64,000 nucleotides of DNA, taken from positions 1 through 64,000 of the forward strand of contig DUZS01000015.1 in NCBI GenBank assembly GCA_013349405.1. Reading direction: 5' to 3'. The notes under the pieces are model-generated. The model had not been told where the DNA came from, did not search any database, and saw only the letters and a program-made list of their open reading frames with translations. A program made the position numbers and the translations under genes. This DNA comes from Desulfuromonadales bacterium. Lineage in GTDB: Bacteria > Desulfobacterota > Desulfuromonadia > Geobacterales > Pseudopelobacteraceae. Below, one piece after another: positions 53,764-64,000 of the stretch (positions are counted from its first letter, which is position 1; each line of letters begins with the position of its first letter).

Positions 53764-54210
53764 ATGAAAAAATACGCAATCAAAGTCATTACCGTCATGG
53801 CCGCCGTACTGTTTGTAAGCATCACTGTGCTGGAACTTTCCGCTGAAGCGAGAGCCGGCGGCAGCCGTTCTTCCGGCAGTCGCGGGTCACGCAGCTATTC
53901 CAGGCCGGCGGCAGCGCCCACATATCAGCCACCACCACGGCAGCAGGCTGCGCCAGCACCTGGGACCTTACAGCAACCAGCCGGTGGCGGCTTTATGAGA
54001 AGTATGGCCGGTGGTCTCGCGGGCGGTATGCTGGGCAGCATGCTGTTCAGTAGTTTTGCGGGTGCTGGTGGAGGTGCAGGCGGCATGGGAGGCGGAGGTG
54101 GCATCGGCATGTTTGAGATTATTCTTCTGGCTGGCGGAGGATATCTGATTTACCGCTACATCAAGAAGAAAATGGCGGAAAGTGCCGCCATACCAGTTGA
54201 TCGGAGATGA
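53764..54210 (+). CDS. Tim44-like protein N-terminal half (domain missing)
   Basis: The 148-residue exported protein has a signal peptide with AEARA cleavage, a Ser/Gly/Arg-rich stretch, a Pro/Gln segment, GGFMRSMAGGLAGGMLGSMLFSS, and a C-terminal membrane helix (MFEIILLAGGGYLIYRYIKKK). This is the N-terminal layout of Tim44-like secreted proteins, which normally carry a Tim44 domain after the helix. Here the frame stops just after it. It may be a functional short form or a truncated gene. Confidence 0.75.
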   Translation: MKKYAIKVITVMAAVLFVSITVLELSAEARAGGSRSSGSRGSRSYSRPAAAPTYQPPPRQQAAPAPGTLQQPAGGGFMRSMAGGLAGGMLGSMLFSSFAGAGGGAGGMGGGGGIGMFEIILLAGGGYLIYRYIKKKMAESAAIPVDRR

Positions 54211-54290
54211 TGTCGTTTGATCTGAAAACTGGCAACAAGCGATATACCGATAAAACGACCCAGATCGAATCAAAAAAAGGAGAATGAACT

Positions 54291-54581
54291 ATGAAATGTC
54301 CCGTATGTACTACCGTAAATCTTGTCATGACCGACCGCCAGGGTGTTGAAATCGATTATTGTCCGGAATGCCGTGGAGTCTGGCTGGACCGGGGTGAACT
54401 CGACAAGATTCTTGAGCGCTCTGCTCCACAGGCGTCAGCGCCTCCACCCCAAACACAACAGCAGTATGCACCACAACCACAGGCCTATGTGAACGGCCAT
54501 GCTCCAAAATATGGTCATGGTGATTCCCACGGGTATAAGCCGCACCACAAAAAATCGTTTCTGCAGGAACTGTTTGACTAA
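54291..54581 (+). CDS. Zinc-ribbon protein (zf-TFIIB type)
   Basis: The 96-residue protein has a TFIIB-type zinc ribbon: MKCPVC..., YCPECRGVWLDRGELDKILE (two CxxC pairs). The C-terminal part is Gln/Pro/His-rich with HKKS..LQELFD. The family's role is unknown. It starts after AAAAAAGGAG and belongs to the run between the riboswitch and terC. Confidence 0.88.
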   Translation: MKCPVCTTVNLVMTDRQGVEIDYCPECRGVWLDRGELDKILERSAPQASAPPPQTQQQYAPQPQAYVNGHAPKYGHGDSHGYKPHHKKSFLQELFD

Positions 54582-54623
54582 ACACACGATATTTTCAGAA
54601 CCTGGAATATCGACAACCACAAC

Positions 54624-54654
54624 CGCTGCGGGAGGGATATTTCCTCCCGCAGCG
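54624..54654 (+). other. Twelve-base-pair hairpin upstream of the lipoprotein gene
   Basis: CGCTGCGGGAGG and its exact complement flank a seven-base AT-rich loop. No T-run follows. It lies in the 109-base gap between the zinc-ribbon and lipoprotein genes and may be an mRNA processing or stability element, or a weak terminator within the run. Confidence 0.6.
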
Positions 54655-54690
54655 TTACGAGCAGACAATGGCACTGGGGAGAAACAAACC

Positions 54691-55239
54691 ATGAAACACA
54701 TCGCACTGCTTATTCTCACAAGCGGGATTATGGCGCTGTTCGGCTGTACAGCTGAAAAAACAGCTGCGCCGCAGCAACAGATTCCTGCTATTACACTTTC
54801 CGCTGCTGACAAAGAAAAACTGCAGGCATTCCAGAAGGAGATTCTGAATATTGAAAACCTTACGGACAAGGCTGTCAAAATGGCGGTCGATGAACTAAAG
54901 AATGTCATCAAAGGTGGCGATGTCTCCATCAACGTATCTTCCGTAATAGACAAGGCAAAGGCTGATTGTCTGCTGGCTGGAGAAGCATTGGCAAAAAAGA
55001 CAATTCCAGAAGCACTGCCACCTGAGGCGAAAAACCTTCTTAACGATGGTAAGACAGGCCTGATTGCAGCATATAAAGCATATGCGGAATCATTTGATGC
55101 CATCAAGAGTTTTGTTACTGACAAAAACCCTATGGCGCTGCTTGAATACCGGAAGAAAAACACACAGGCTCTGGAACTTTATAATTCAGCCGCTGACAAA
55201 TTCAAAATGATTATGACGGCGGCCAGTATATCGAAATAA
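54691..55239 (+). CDS. Predicted lipoprotein
   Basis: The 182-residue protein has a lipobox signal (ILTSGIMALFGC, Cys near 19) and a helical remainder (EKLQAFQKEILNIENLTDKAVKMAVDELKNVI..., ALELYNSAADKFKMIM). It is not in a family I can name. ATG 54691 is chosen because of the signal peptide and GGGGAGAAAC upstream; the longer frame runs through the hairpin. It lies 30 bases before terC. Confidence 0.8.
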   Translation: MKHIALLILTSGIMALFGCTAEKTAAPQQQIPAITLSAADKEKLQAFQKEILNIENLTDKAVKMAVDELKNVIKGGDVSINVSSVIDKAKADCLLAGEALAKKTIPEALPPEAKNLLNDGKTGLIAAYKAYAESFDAIKSFVTDKNPMALLEYRKKNTQALELYNSAADKFKMIMTAASISK

Positions 55240-55269
55240 CATCATATCGAACGTGAGGAAAAGAAGCTG

Positions 55270-56214
55270 ATGTCAGAACAATCAATGATGTGGTCAGCTT
55301 TCGGGGTTTTGATGGTCGTCATGCTGGCGATCGACCTGGGGATGAACCGTACGGCCCACACCGTTTCATTTCGTCAGGCACTGACCTGGAGTCTGATCTG
55401 GGTTTCACTGGCGCTGGCCTTCAATGTCGGGATTTATACCTTTCTGGGCAAAAGCAAGGCGCTTGAGTTTTTCACCGGATATATTATTGAAAAATCTCTG
55501 TCGGTCGACAACCTGTTTGTCTTCATCATGATCTTTGGCTATTTCAAGATTCGCGGCGAGCATCAGGCCCGCATTCTCAAGTGGGGTATTATCGGGGCAC
55601 TGGTCCTGCGGGCACTGTTCATCTTCACCGGTATCGAACTGCTGACAACTTTCCACTGGATGTTCTATCTGTTCGGCGCACTGCTGCTCTTCACCGCCTG
55701 GAAAATGGCTTTTGGCGCAGAGGAAGAGGTGCACCCGGATAATAACCTGCTGGTCAAATTGGCTCGCAGTCTGTTTCCTTTCACAAAACGGGTACGCGGT
55801 GACTGGTTCTTTACGCGCCGAAAGGGGTTGCTGGTCGCCAGCCCTCTGTTTCTAGCACTGGTGATGGTAGAGAGCAGCGACGTGCTGTTTGCGATTGATT
55901 CCATACCAGCCATCTTTGCCGTGACACTTGATCCGTTCATCGTTTTTACTTCCAACATCTTCGCCATTATGGGGTTGCGGGCTCTCTATTTCCTGCTGGC
56001 CAGCGTCATGGGGATGTTTGTCTACCTGAAGCTGGGTATTTCGTCGATTCTGGCCTTCGTCGGCGGCAAGATGATTGCCACGGCCATGGGGTTTCACATT
56101 CCGATTCAGTTTTCTTTGCTGGTAATTTTTACCTGTCTGGCTATGTCAGTTCTTGCTTCGCTTGTTATAGGGAAGAAAAATGAGCGAACAACGGTTCCTG
56201 CTGGAATAACATGA
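55270..56214 (+). CDS. terC: TerC/Alx-family membrane protein (probable Mn2+ exporter)
   Basis: The 314-residue protein has about eight to nine membrane helices. It carries family motifs EKSLSVDNLFVFIMIFGYF, KWGIIGALVLRALFIFTG and VMVESSDVLFAIDSIPAIFAVT with the conserved Asp residues. TerC members are often under yybP-ykoY riboswitches and protect from manganese. Here a riboswitch stands upstream of the four-gene run ending with terC. GTGAGGAAAAG precedes ATG. Confidence 0.93.
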   Translation: MSEQSMMWSAFGVLMVVMLAIDLGMNRTAHTVSFRQALTWSLIWVSLALAFNVGIYTFLGKSKALEFFTGYIIEKSLSVDNLFVFIMIFGYFKIRGEHQARILKWGIIGALVLRALFIFTGIELLTTFHWMFYLFGALLLFTAWKMAFGAEEEVHPDNNLLVKLARSLFPFTKRVRGDWFFTRRKGLLVASPLFLALVMVESSDVLFAIDSIPAIFAVTLDPFIVFTSNIFAIMGLRALYFLLASVMGMFVYLKLGISSILAFVGGKMIATAMGFHIPIQFSLLVIFTCLAMSVLASLVIGKKNERTTVPAGIT

Positions 56215-56394
56215 TTTTGTAGTACACTAACGTCAAACAGAGGCCAACCGACCACTAAAGATAACAGGAGCAATCACATGATTGACGACATCACTCTGCA
56301 GCAAGAAAAAATCAAAGTTGATCTACAGTTCCTGCTGGAGTGCCTGCCGAGAAGGTGGAAGCTCCGAAATCATAGGCCAGATGGTTTTACAAAC

Positions 56395-56427
56395 AAAAAG
56401 GGGATGCTTTCCGGCATCCCTTTTTTA
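56395..56427 (+). terminator. Bidirectional intrinsic terminator between terC and sulP
   Basis: A GGGATGC / GCATCCC stem with a six-base loop is bordered by AAAAAG on the left and TTTTTTAT on the right, so it works on both strands. It ends the plus-strand run with terC and probably the minus-strand SulP gene, whose stop is 56475. Confidence 0.88.
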
Positions 56428-56474
56428 TTTGTGTGTGCCCAGTCAGTGCGCCATCACCTTGCTGCCTTGAATAT

Positions 56475-58070
56475 TCATGATTTACTTCTCTTTGCCGTTT
56501 TCAAGGCAGCACTTTTGATTTTTATTGCTTTTTTTTGAGCGCCACTGCGACGTTGGTGGAATTTTCGGGACAGCTCGTCCCACTCTATTGTCAGAGAGCC
56601 ATTGGTGGTTTTATGCTGTTTTTCCCAGTTAGCGAGCAGGTCAAAACAGGCGTGATCGATGTATTCAAGTTTATCAAGGTGCACATGTACGGCTGTTCCG
56701 GAACGCACCTGTTCCAATGCCGAAGCCAGCATCGGCAGGCGAATCAGGGTGGCGGAGCCGGTCAGTCGGAGATGCACAGAGTTCTTCGCGACATCATCCC
56801 GGTATTCAATATCGAGCTGCGAGAACACATAGAGCAGTTTGAACAGCGATAGCAGCAGTCCCAGGACCACACCCTTGAGCAGATCGGCACCGACTATCAC
56901 AGCAATAGTCACTGCATAAATAGCTACTTCACTCTTGCCGAACTCGAGAAGCTTTGGCACAGCCTTCGGATACGCCAGTTTATACCCTGTGAACACCAGC
57001 ACGGCAGCCAGACATGAAACGGGAATATAACGCAATGTGAATGGCAGTACGGCTGCAAACAGCAACAGCCATAACCCATGAAAAATGGCGGAAGCCCTGG
57101 TCTTCGCACCTGCTTCGATGTTGGCACTGGAGCGAACGATAACACCGGTCATAGGCAAGACACCCAAGATTCCGCAGATAGCATTGCCAATACCTTGTGC
57201 CGTCAGTTCCTTATCATACTTGGTACGCTCTCCCTGATGCATCTGATCAACCGCACTGGCGCACAGCAGCGTTTCTGCACTGGCAATAAAAGCCACGGAA
57301 ACAGCGGCAATCAGAATCGGCGTTTCGAAGCCATGTGTAAGGTTTTCAAGCGTCGGATATTGAATCACTGACCAGATGTTGTCCGGTACAATAACGTAGT
57401 TGATCTTGAGTTTGAAATATGCCGCAGCTATTACCGCAATCACAACGGCAATCAGCGGTGCAGGCAATACCTTGAGTTTTTTCGGCGCGTACGCACCCCA
57501 CAGGGCCATCACTGCAATACTCACAATACCAATGTATAAGGCATGGAGCGGCGCACCGCCACCGGTAACTGCACGATTCAGGGCATCCGGGATAGCAAAT
57601 AGATTATCGATACCTTTGCCGATCGGTTTGCCATCGAGCATCACGTGGAACTGCGCCGTCAGGATCAACAGGCCGATGCCGGCGAGCATGCCATGGATAA
57701 CAGCCGGTGACACCGCACGGAACCATTGCCCCAGCTTGAGGACTCCAGCCGCAAGTTGGAACAGTCCTGCCATCAACACGATTACTCCCAGCATCGGCAA
57801 ACCATGCTGCTGTACCAGTTGCCACACCAGTACCGTAAGGCCTGCGGCCGGGCCGCTCACCTGGAATGGCGAACCTGCGAATACTCCGACTATCAGACCC
57901 CCGACAATACCGGTTATCAGCCCAGAGGTAGGCGGCACTCCGGAGGCGATCGAGACACCCATGCAGAGCGGCAGGGCCACCAGAAAAACAACGACGGAAG
58001 CCATTGCATCTTTACCGAGCCACACCTTGAAACCTGATTGTACGGGAGCCACAGACACATCATCAGACAT
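56475..58070 (-). CDS. SulP-family anion transporter
   Basis: The 531-residue transporter has about eleven to twelve membrane helices and the SulP signature (GVSIASGVPPTSGLITGIVGGLIVGVFAGSPFQVSGPAAGLT). The C-terminal STAS domain is reduced: the nucleotide-site Ser is absent (YIDHACFDLL). It resembles the SulP group linked to bicarbonate or carbonic anhydrase; sulphate is also possible. ATG 58070 is after AAGGAAAAACTG; 20 upstream codons are less likely. The 88 bases to maeB hold nothing notable. Confidence 0.88.
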   Translation of the reverse strand: MSDDVSVAPVQSGFKVWLGKDAMASVVVFLVALPLCMGVSIASGVPPTSGLITGIVGGLIVGVFAGSPFQVSGPAAGLTVLVWQLVQQHGLPMLGVIVLMAGLFQLAAGVLKLGQWFRAVSPAVIHGMLAGIGLLILTAQFHVMLDGKPIGKGIDNLFAIPDALNRAVTGGGAPLHALYIGIVSIAVMALWGAYAPKKLKVLPAPLIAVVIAVIAAAYFKLKINYVIVPDNIWSVIQYPTLENLTHGFETPILIAAVSVAFIASAETLLCASAVDQMHQGERTKYDKELTAQGIGNAICGILGVLPMTGVIVRSSANIEAGAKTRASAIFHGLWLLLFAAVLPFTLRYIPVSCLAAVLVFTGYKLAYPKAVPKLLEFGKSEVAIYAVTIAVIVGADLLKGVVLGLLLSLFKLLYVFSQLDIEYRDDVAKNSVHLRLTGSATLIRLPMLASALEQVRSGTAVHVHLDKLEYIDHACFDLLANWEKQHKTTNGSLTIEWDELSRKFHQRRSGAQKKAIKIKSAALKTAKRSKS

Positions 58071-58158
58071 CAGTTTTTCCTTTATCTTGTAACGCATAAC
58101 GACGTGCGCCAGAGAGACTGTCCGACGCACGTCGTTCTGTTACTGACGCTTAAATCTT

Positions 58159-60408
<2,250 letters not shown>

Positions 60409-60452
60409 ATTCTGATTTCTCCTTTTTTTGATTACTGATTAACGACATTCCT

Positions 60453-60500
60453 TAAAACCTCTCCCTTTTTGAAAGGGGGATTGAGGGGGATTTGCTTTTA
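60453..60500. repeat. Interspersed palindromic repeat, copy between maeB and sucD
   Basis: CCTCTCCCTTTTTGAAAGGGGGATTGAGGGGGATTT is an inverted structure whose minus strand begins AAATCCCCC, like element C in the R-M gene. It occupies most of the 107-base gap between sucD and maeB. Confidence 0.7.
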
Positions 60501-60515
60501 ATCTGGGAGGTACTA

Positions 60516-61388
60516 TTACGGCTTATAAATCTTCAGCAGCGCCTCTGCCATCTCCGCCGGACTGGCGGCAACGCTGATGCCGCACGCTTCCAGCACAGCG
60601 ACCTTTTCAGCGGCTGTGCCCTTGCCGCCGGAGATGATCGCACCGGCATGACCCATACGCTTGCCGGGAGGAGCGGTGACGCCGGCAATATAGGCGGCTA
60701 CCGGCTTATTCATATGCTCTTTGACGAAGTAGGCTGCTTCTTCTTCGGAGGTGCCGCCGATTTCACCGATCATGATGACGGCGTCGGTGTTCGGATCTTC
60801 CTGGAACATTCTGAGGACGTCGAGATGGTTGGTGCCATTGACCGGGTCACCGCCGATGCCGACGCAGGTGGATTGACCGATGCCGAGACAGGTGAGTTGC
60901 CAGACGGCTTCGTAGGTAAGGGTGCCGGAGCGGGAGACGACGCCGACTCTTCCCGGTTTGTGGATGTAGCCCGGCATGATGCCGATTTTGCATTCACCGG
61001 GGGTGATGACACCGGGGCAGTTGGGGCCGATGAGGCGGGTCTTTTTGCCGATCATGTATTGTTTGACTTTGACCATGTCAAGGACCGGGATCCCTTCGGT
61101 GATGCAGCAGACCAGTTCAACGCCGGCGTCGACGGCTTCCATGATGGAGTCGGCGGCGAATGGCGGCGGGACGTAGATGACGGAGGCGGTGGCGCCGGTC
61201 TGTTTGACGGCGTCGAGGACGGTGTCGTAGACCGGGAAGCCGTCGATGACGGTGCCCCCTTTGCCGGGGGTGACTCCGCCGACCATCTGGGTGCCGTAGT
61301 CACGGGCGCCCTGGGCGTGGAAGAGGCCGGTGGCACCGGTGATTCCCTGAGTGATTACTTTGGTGGTTTTATCGATGAGGATACTCAT
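60516..61388 (-). CDS. sucD: Succinyl-CoA synthetase alpha subunit
   Basis: The 290-residue subunit carries the CoA-binding fold and the phosphohistidine ([17 protein letters not shown], near residue 246). It pairs with SucC to make succinate, ATP or GTP, and CoA. It starts one base after the sucC stop. A long open frame on the opposite strand is an artefact of codon bias. Confidence 0.97.
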   Translation of the reverse strand: MSILIDKTTKVITQGITGATGLFHAQGARDYGTQMVGGVTPGKGGTVIDGFPVYDTVLDAVKQTGATASVIYVPPPFAADSIMEAVDAGVELVCCITEGIPVLDMVKVKQYMIGKKTRLIGPNCPGVITPGECKIGIMPGYIHKPGRVGVVSRSGTLTYEAVWQLTCLGIGQSTCVGIGGDPVNGTNHLDVLRMFQEDPNTDAVIMIGEIGGTSEEEAAYFVKEHMNKPVAAYIAGVTAPPGKRMGHAGAIISGGKGTAAEKVAVLEACGISVAASPAEMAEALLKIYKP

Positions 61389-61389
61389 A

Positions 61390-62559
<1,170 letters not shown>

Positions 62560-62832
62560 GAAGCTCTCCTTGGTGGGTTTTGAGTTGTGGCTTAACTACA
62601 CAGTATCACATCCGAACAAAATAGTTGATTTTAGAGAAAAGTCAAACGGAATATTTAATCATGATAAATACATTTATTTTTGGTAAATGTTATTCCAAAT
62701 CAAAATAAAAAGTCATATCAAGGCGGCGAGGATTGAGGCGCCGCAGGCATACCACCAGTATGTTGAGGAGCCGAACACGAGCCCACAAAGAGAGCGCCTT
62801 GATGTGGCGTCGGAATTACTTGTGGCTGAAAC

Positions 62833-62870
62833 GCTAACAGGAGCCTGGACGTATCCGGGCTCCTGTTAGC
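62833..62870. terminator. Hairpin downstream of the Hsp20 gene
   Basis: GCTAACAGGAGCC and its exact complement (13 bp) flank a 12-base loop, 20 bases past the Hsp20 stop on the minus strand. No T-run follows, so its role as terminator is not certain. The remaining 270 bases to sucC (62560-62832) have AT-rich sequence and a 60-codon open frame (62687-62869) that I do not think is a gene, since it runs through the hairpin. Confidence 0.65.
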
Positions 62871-62890
62871 ATCAGCTCTCTATGGCGGCT

Positions 62891-63337
62891 CTACTTCACC
62901 TGTATGTTGATTTGCTTCGGCTTTTTCTCATTTTTTTTAGGCAGTGTAATTGTAAGGACTCCTTTTTCGCAATTTGCTTCTACCTTTTCCTGATCTACCG
63001 ACGTCGGCAAGCTGAAGCTGCGCTGGAATGAGCCAAAATACCTCTCAATACGATGATAGTTTTCTTTTTTTACCTCATCTTCATGCTTACGCTCACCTTT
63101 TAAAATCAGTGTGCTATCCTCAATGCGTACTTCAATGTCTTTCTGATCAACATCCGGCAGTTCGGCTTTTATCACAATTGAATCGGCCGTTTCATAAATA
63201 TCGACTGCCGGCTGCCAAAGCCCCTCTTTAATATCTTCACTGGGCAGATCATGATTCCAGGAAAGATTGAGGAGCCGGTTCATCTGATCCTGCATGGTGC
63301 GCAGCTCACGCAGCGGGCTGTACTTTACAAGTGCCAT
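62891..63337 (-). CDS. Small heat-shock protein, Hsp20 family
   Basis: This 148-residue chaperone has the alpha-crystallin domain (about 40-135: WQPAVDIYETADSIVIKAELPDVDQKDIEVRIEDSTLILKGERKHE, YGSFQRSFSLPTSVDQEKVEANCEKGVLTITLPK). It holds unfolding proteins in an ATP-independent manner. A GAAGGAGGATG ribosome binding site precedes ATG 63337. Confidence 0.96.
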   Translation of the reverse strand: MALVKYSPLRELRTMQDQMNRLLNLSWNHDLPSEDIKEGLWQPAVDIYETADSIVIKAELPDVDQKDIEVRIEDSTLILKGERKHEDEVKKENYHRIERYFGSFQRSFSLPTSVDQEKVEANCEKGVLTITLPKKNEKKPKQINIQVK

Positions 63338-63387
63338 GACTACATCCTCCTTCGAGCGGTAAAATTGGGTAGTGCCCTGCTACTCGT

Positions 63388-63416
63388 ATCCATAATCACT
63401 AATTGAGAAAAGTCAA
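63388..63416 (-). promoter_or_regulatory. Candidate promoter of the Hsp20 gene
   Basis: On the minus strand CTTGACT is followed after 15-17 bases by TTATGG/ATGGAT. The -35 half looks like either sigma-70 or the CTTGA of a heat-shock sigma factor; no clear CCCCAT -10 is seen. It lies about 50-80 bases from the start codon. Confidence 0.4.
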
Positions 63417-63609
63417 GCCAACTACTATCGAAACGGTTATTCATCAGCAGCTTTTTCCCTGCATTTTAACACTGAAACGGTCAATCTGCGTGACACGGCC
63501 TAAAAATGCCCTAAAACACAAAACAAGATAAAAGCCAGGCCCTCCTATTCAAATTGTTTAAAAACGCCATTAATCGTTATTTTAGCGCAATACCCTCTCA
63601 GCCCTTATT

Positions 63610-64000
63610 TTATGGTGCTTTGCACGATTTTAGCACCGTCAGTACCCGTTCACCCATATTTTCAGGCAGAACATAGCGCTGAGTGGAGACAACAGTGAAG
63701 CCACCGGCCTGTAAACTGCTATCGCTTGCAGAAATTTCGCACTCCGCCTGCTCACCTTTCATCGCGATCAGTACACCACCTTCCGCAAGAAACGGAGAAG
63801 CCAGGGCGACAAAACGATCCAGACGGGTAAATGCACGCGATATAATAACAGTAAATGAATTGAGCTCTGCTTTATGAAGCTCTTCAATGCGTGCGTGAAC
63901 TGCTTTAATATTTTTTAAGTCAAGAAGACGAATGATGTGTCTTTGGAAATGGATTTTTTTTGCAACAGCATCGACAGAGACCATAGAGATTTCCGGGCGG
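63610..64000 (-). CDS. rsmG: 16S rRNA m7G527 methyltransferase RsmG, C-terminal part (cut by window edge)
   Basis: The visible 130 codons read through the right edge (RPEISMVSVDAVAKKIHFQRHIIRLLDLKN...). They match the second half of RsmG: SVDAVAKKIHFQRH follows the SAM-binding motif, then VHARIEEL, ISRAFTRLDRFVALASPFLAEGGVLIAMKG. RsmG makes m7G at 527 of 16S rRNA. The SAM glycine motif and the start lie outside the window. The 272 bases upstream of Hsp20 (63338-63609) hold only the promoter listed. Confidence 0.9.
   Translation of the reverse strand, partial: RPEISMVSVDAVAKKIHFQRHIIRLLDLKNIKAVHARIEELHKAELNSFTVIISRAFTRLDRFVALASPFLAEGGVLIAMKGEQAECEISASDSSLQAGGFTVVSTQRYVLPENMGERVLTVLKSCKAP

Noticed and set aside
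56278-56538. 86-codon open frame after terC
   Set aside because: It runs through the strong bidirectional terminator at 56395-56427 and into the SulP 3' end; only its first 25 codons look protein-like.
62687-62869. 60-codon open frame between sucC and hsp20
   Set aside because: It has no ribosome binding site and passes through a perfect 13-bp hairpin.

Overview
The window reads as a chromosomal segment of a motile, anaerobic, Geobacter-like bacterium (Desulfuromonadota/Geobacterales). This placement is an inference from gene families and order: a long sigma-54-type flagellar operon, a chemotaxis/HD-GYP neighbourhood, dapF-gspCDEF, dusB-ntrB-ntrC, a malic enzyme fused to a phosphotransacetylase-like domain, and sucCD. 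No rRNA, tRNA, complete insertion sequence or CRISPR array was seen.

Region 1 (1-19.9 kb, all minus strand) is flagellar. Transcription runs right to left: a cheY remnant, a CheC/FliY-like protein with a degenerate receiver domain, and a TPR protein. These are followed by a strong sigma-54 promoter candidate and then flgB-flgC-fliE-fliF-fliG-fliH-fliI-fliJ-motE-like-fliK-flgD-flagellar operon protein-flgE-like-fliL-fliM-fliN-fliO-fliP-fliQ-fliR-flhB. It thus encodes the rod, MS ring, C ring, export apparatus and hook of one machine. FlhB has no ATG/GTG/TTG at its conserved N-terminus and appears to start at ACG. The left edge carries the start of a secreted outer-membrane-type protein.

Region 2 (19.9-24.9 kb) is accessory and decayed. 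It holds three type II toxin-antitoxin type loci (DUF433 with a truncated DUF5615 toxin, HigBA-like, UPF0175/DUF3368), an ORF6N protein with a PLD-like C-terminal domain, and remnants of an MCP, cheD, a VanZ-like protein and an unrecognised gene. A perfect 38-bp direct repeat (20901-20938 and 23543-23580) ends inside the MCP remnant on one side and the cheD remnant on the other.

Region 3 (24.9-31.1 kb) carries a divergent cheX / REC-HD-GYP pair, a bacteriohemerythrin and a phosphohexomutase. It also has a second export-related pair: a FliK-like protein with three internal repeats, and a stand-alone FlhB C-terminal domain (FlhX).

Region 4 (31.1-40.5 kb) has a HepT/MntA-type pair, the type II secretion genes gspF-E-D-C with dapF, and the plus-strand pair mtgA-rlmN.

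Region 5 (40.5-46.5 kb) has a single-chain restriction-modification enzyme whose reading frame is interrupted, without loss of frame, by three palindromic repeat elements. It is followed by a DUF1016-nuclease remnant, and preceded by a DEAD-box helicase gene.

Region 6 (46.5-64 kb) has a plus-strand operon (OB-HD protein, Nudix, nitrilase-like), dusB-ntrB-ntrC on the minus strand, and tatA. A yybP-ykoY type manganese riboswitch then stands directly before a collapsed htpX gene, in an apparent transcription unit that ends with terC. It is followed by a SulP transporter, maeB, sucD-sucC, an Hsp20 and the C-terminal part of rsmG, cut by the right edge.
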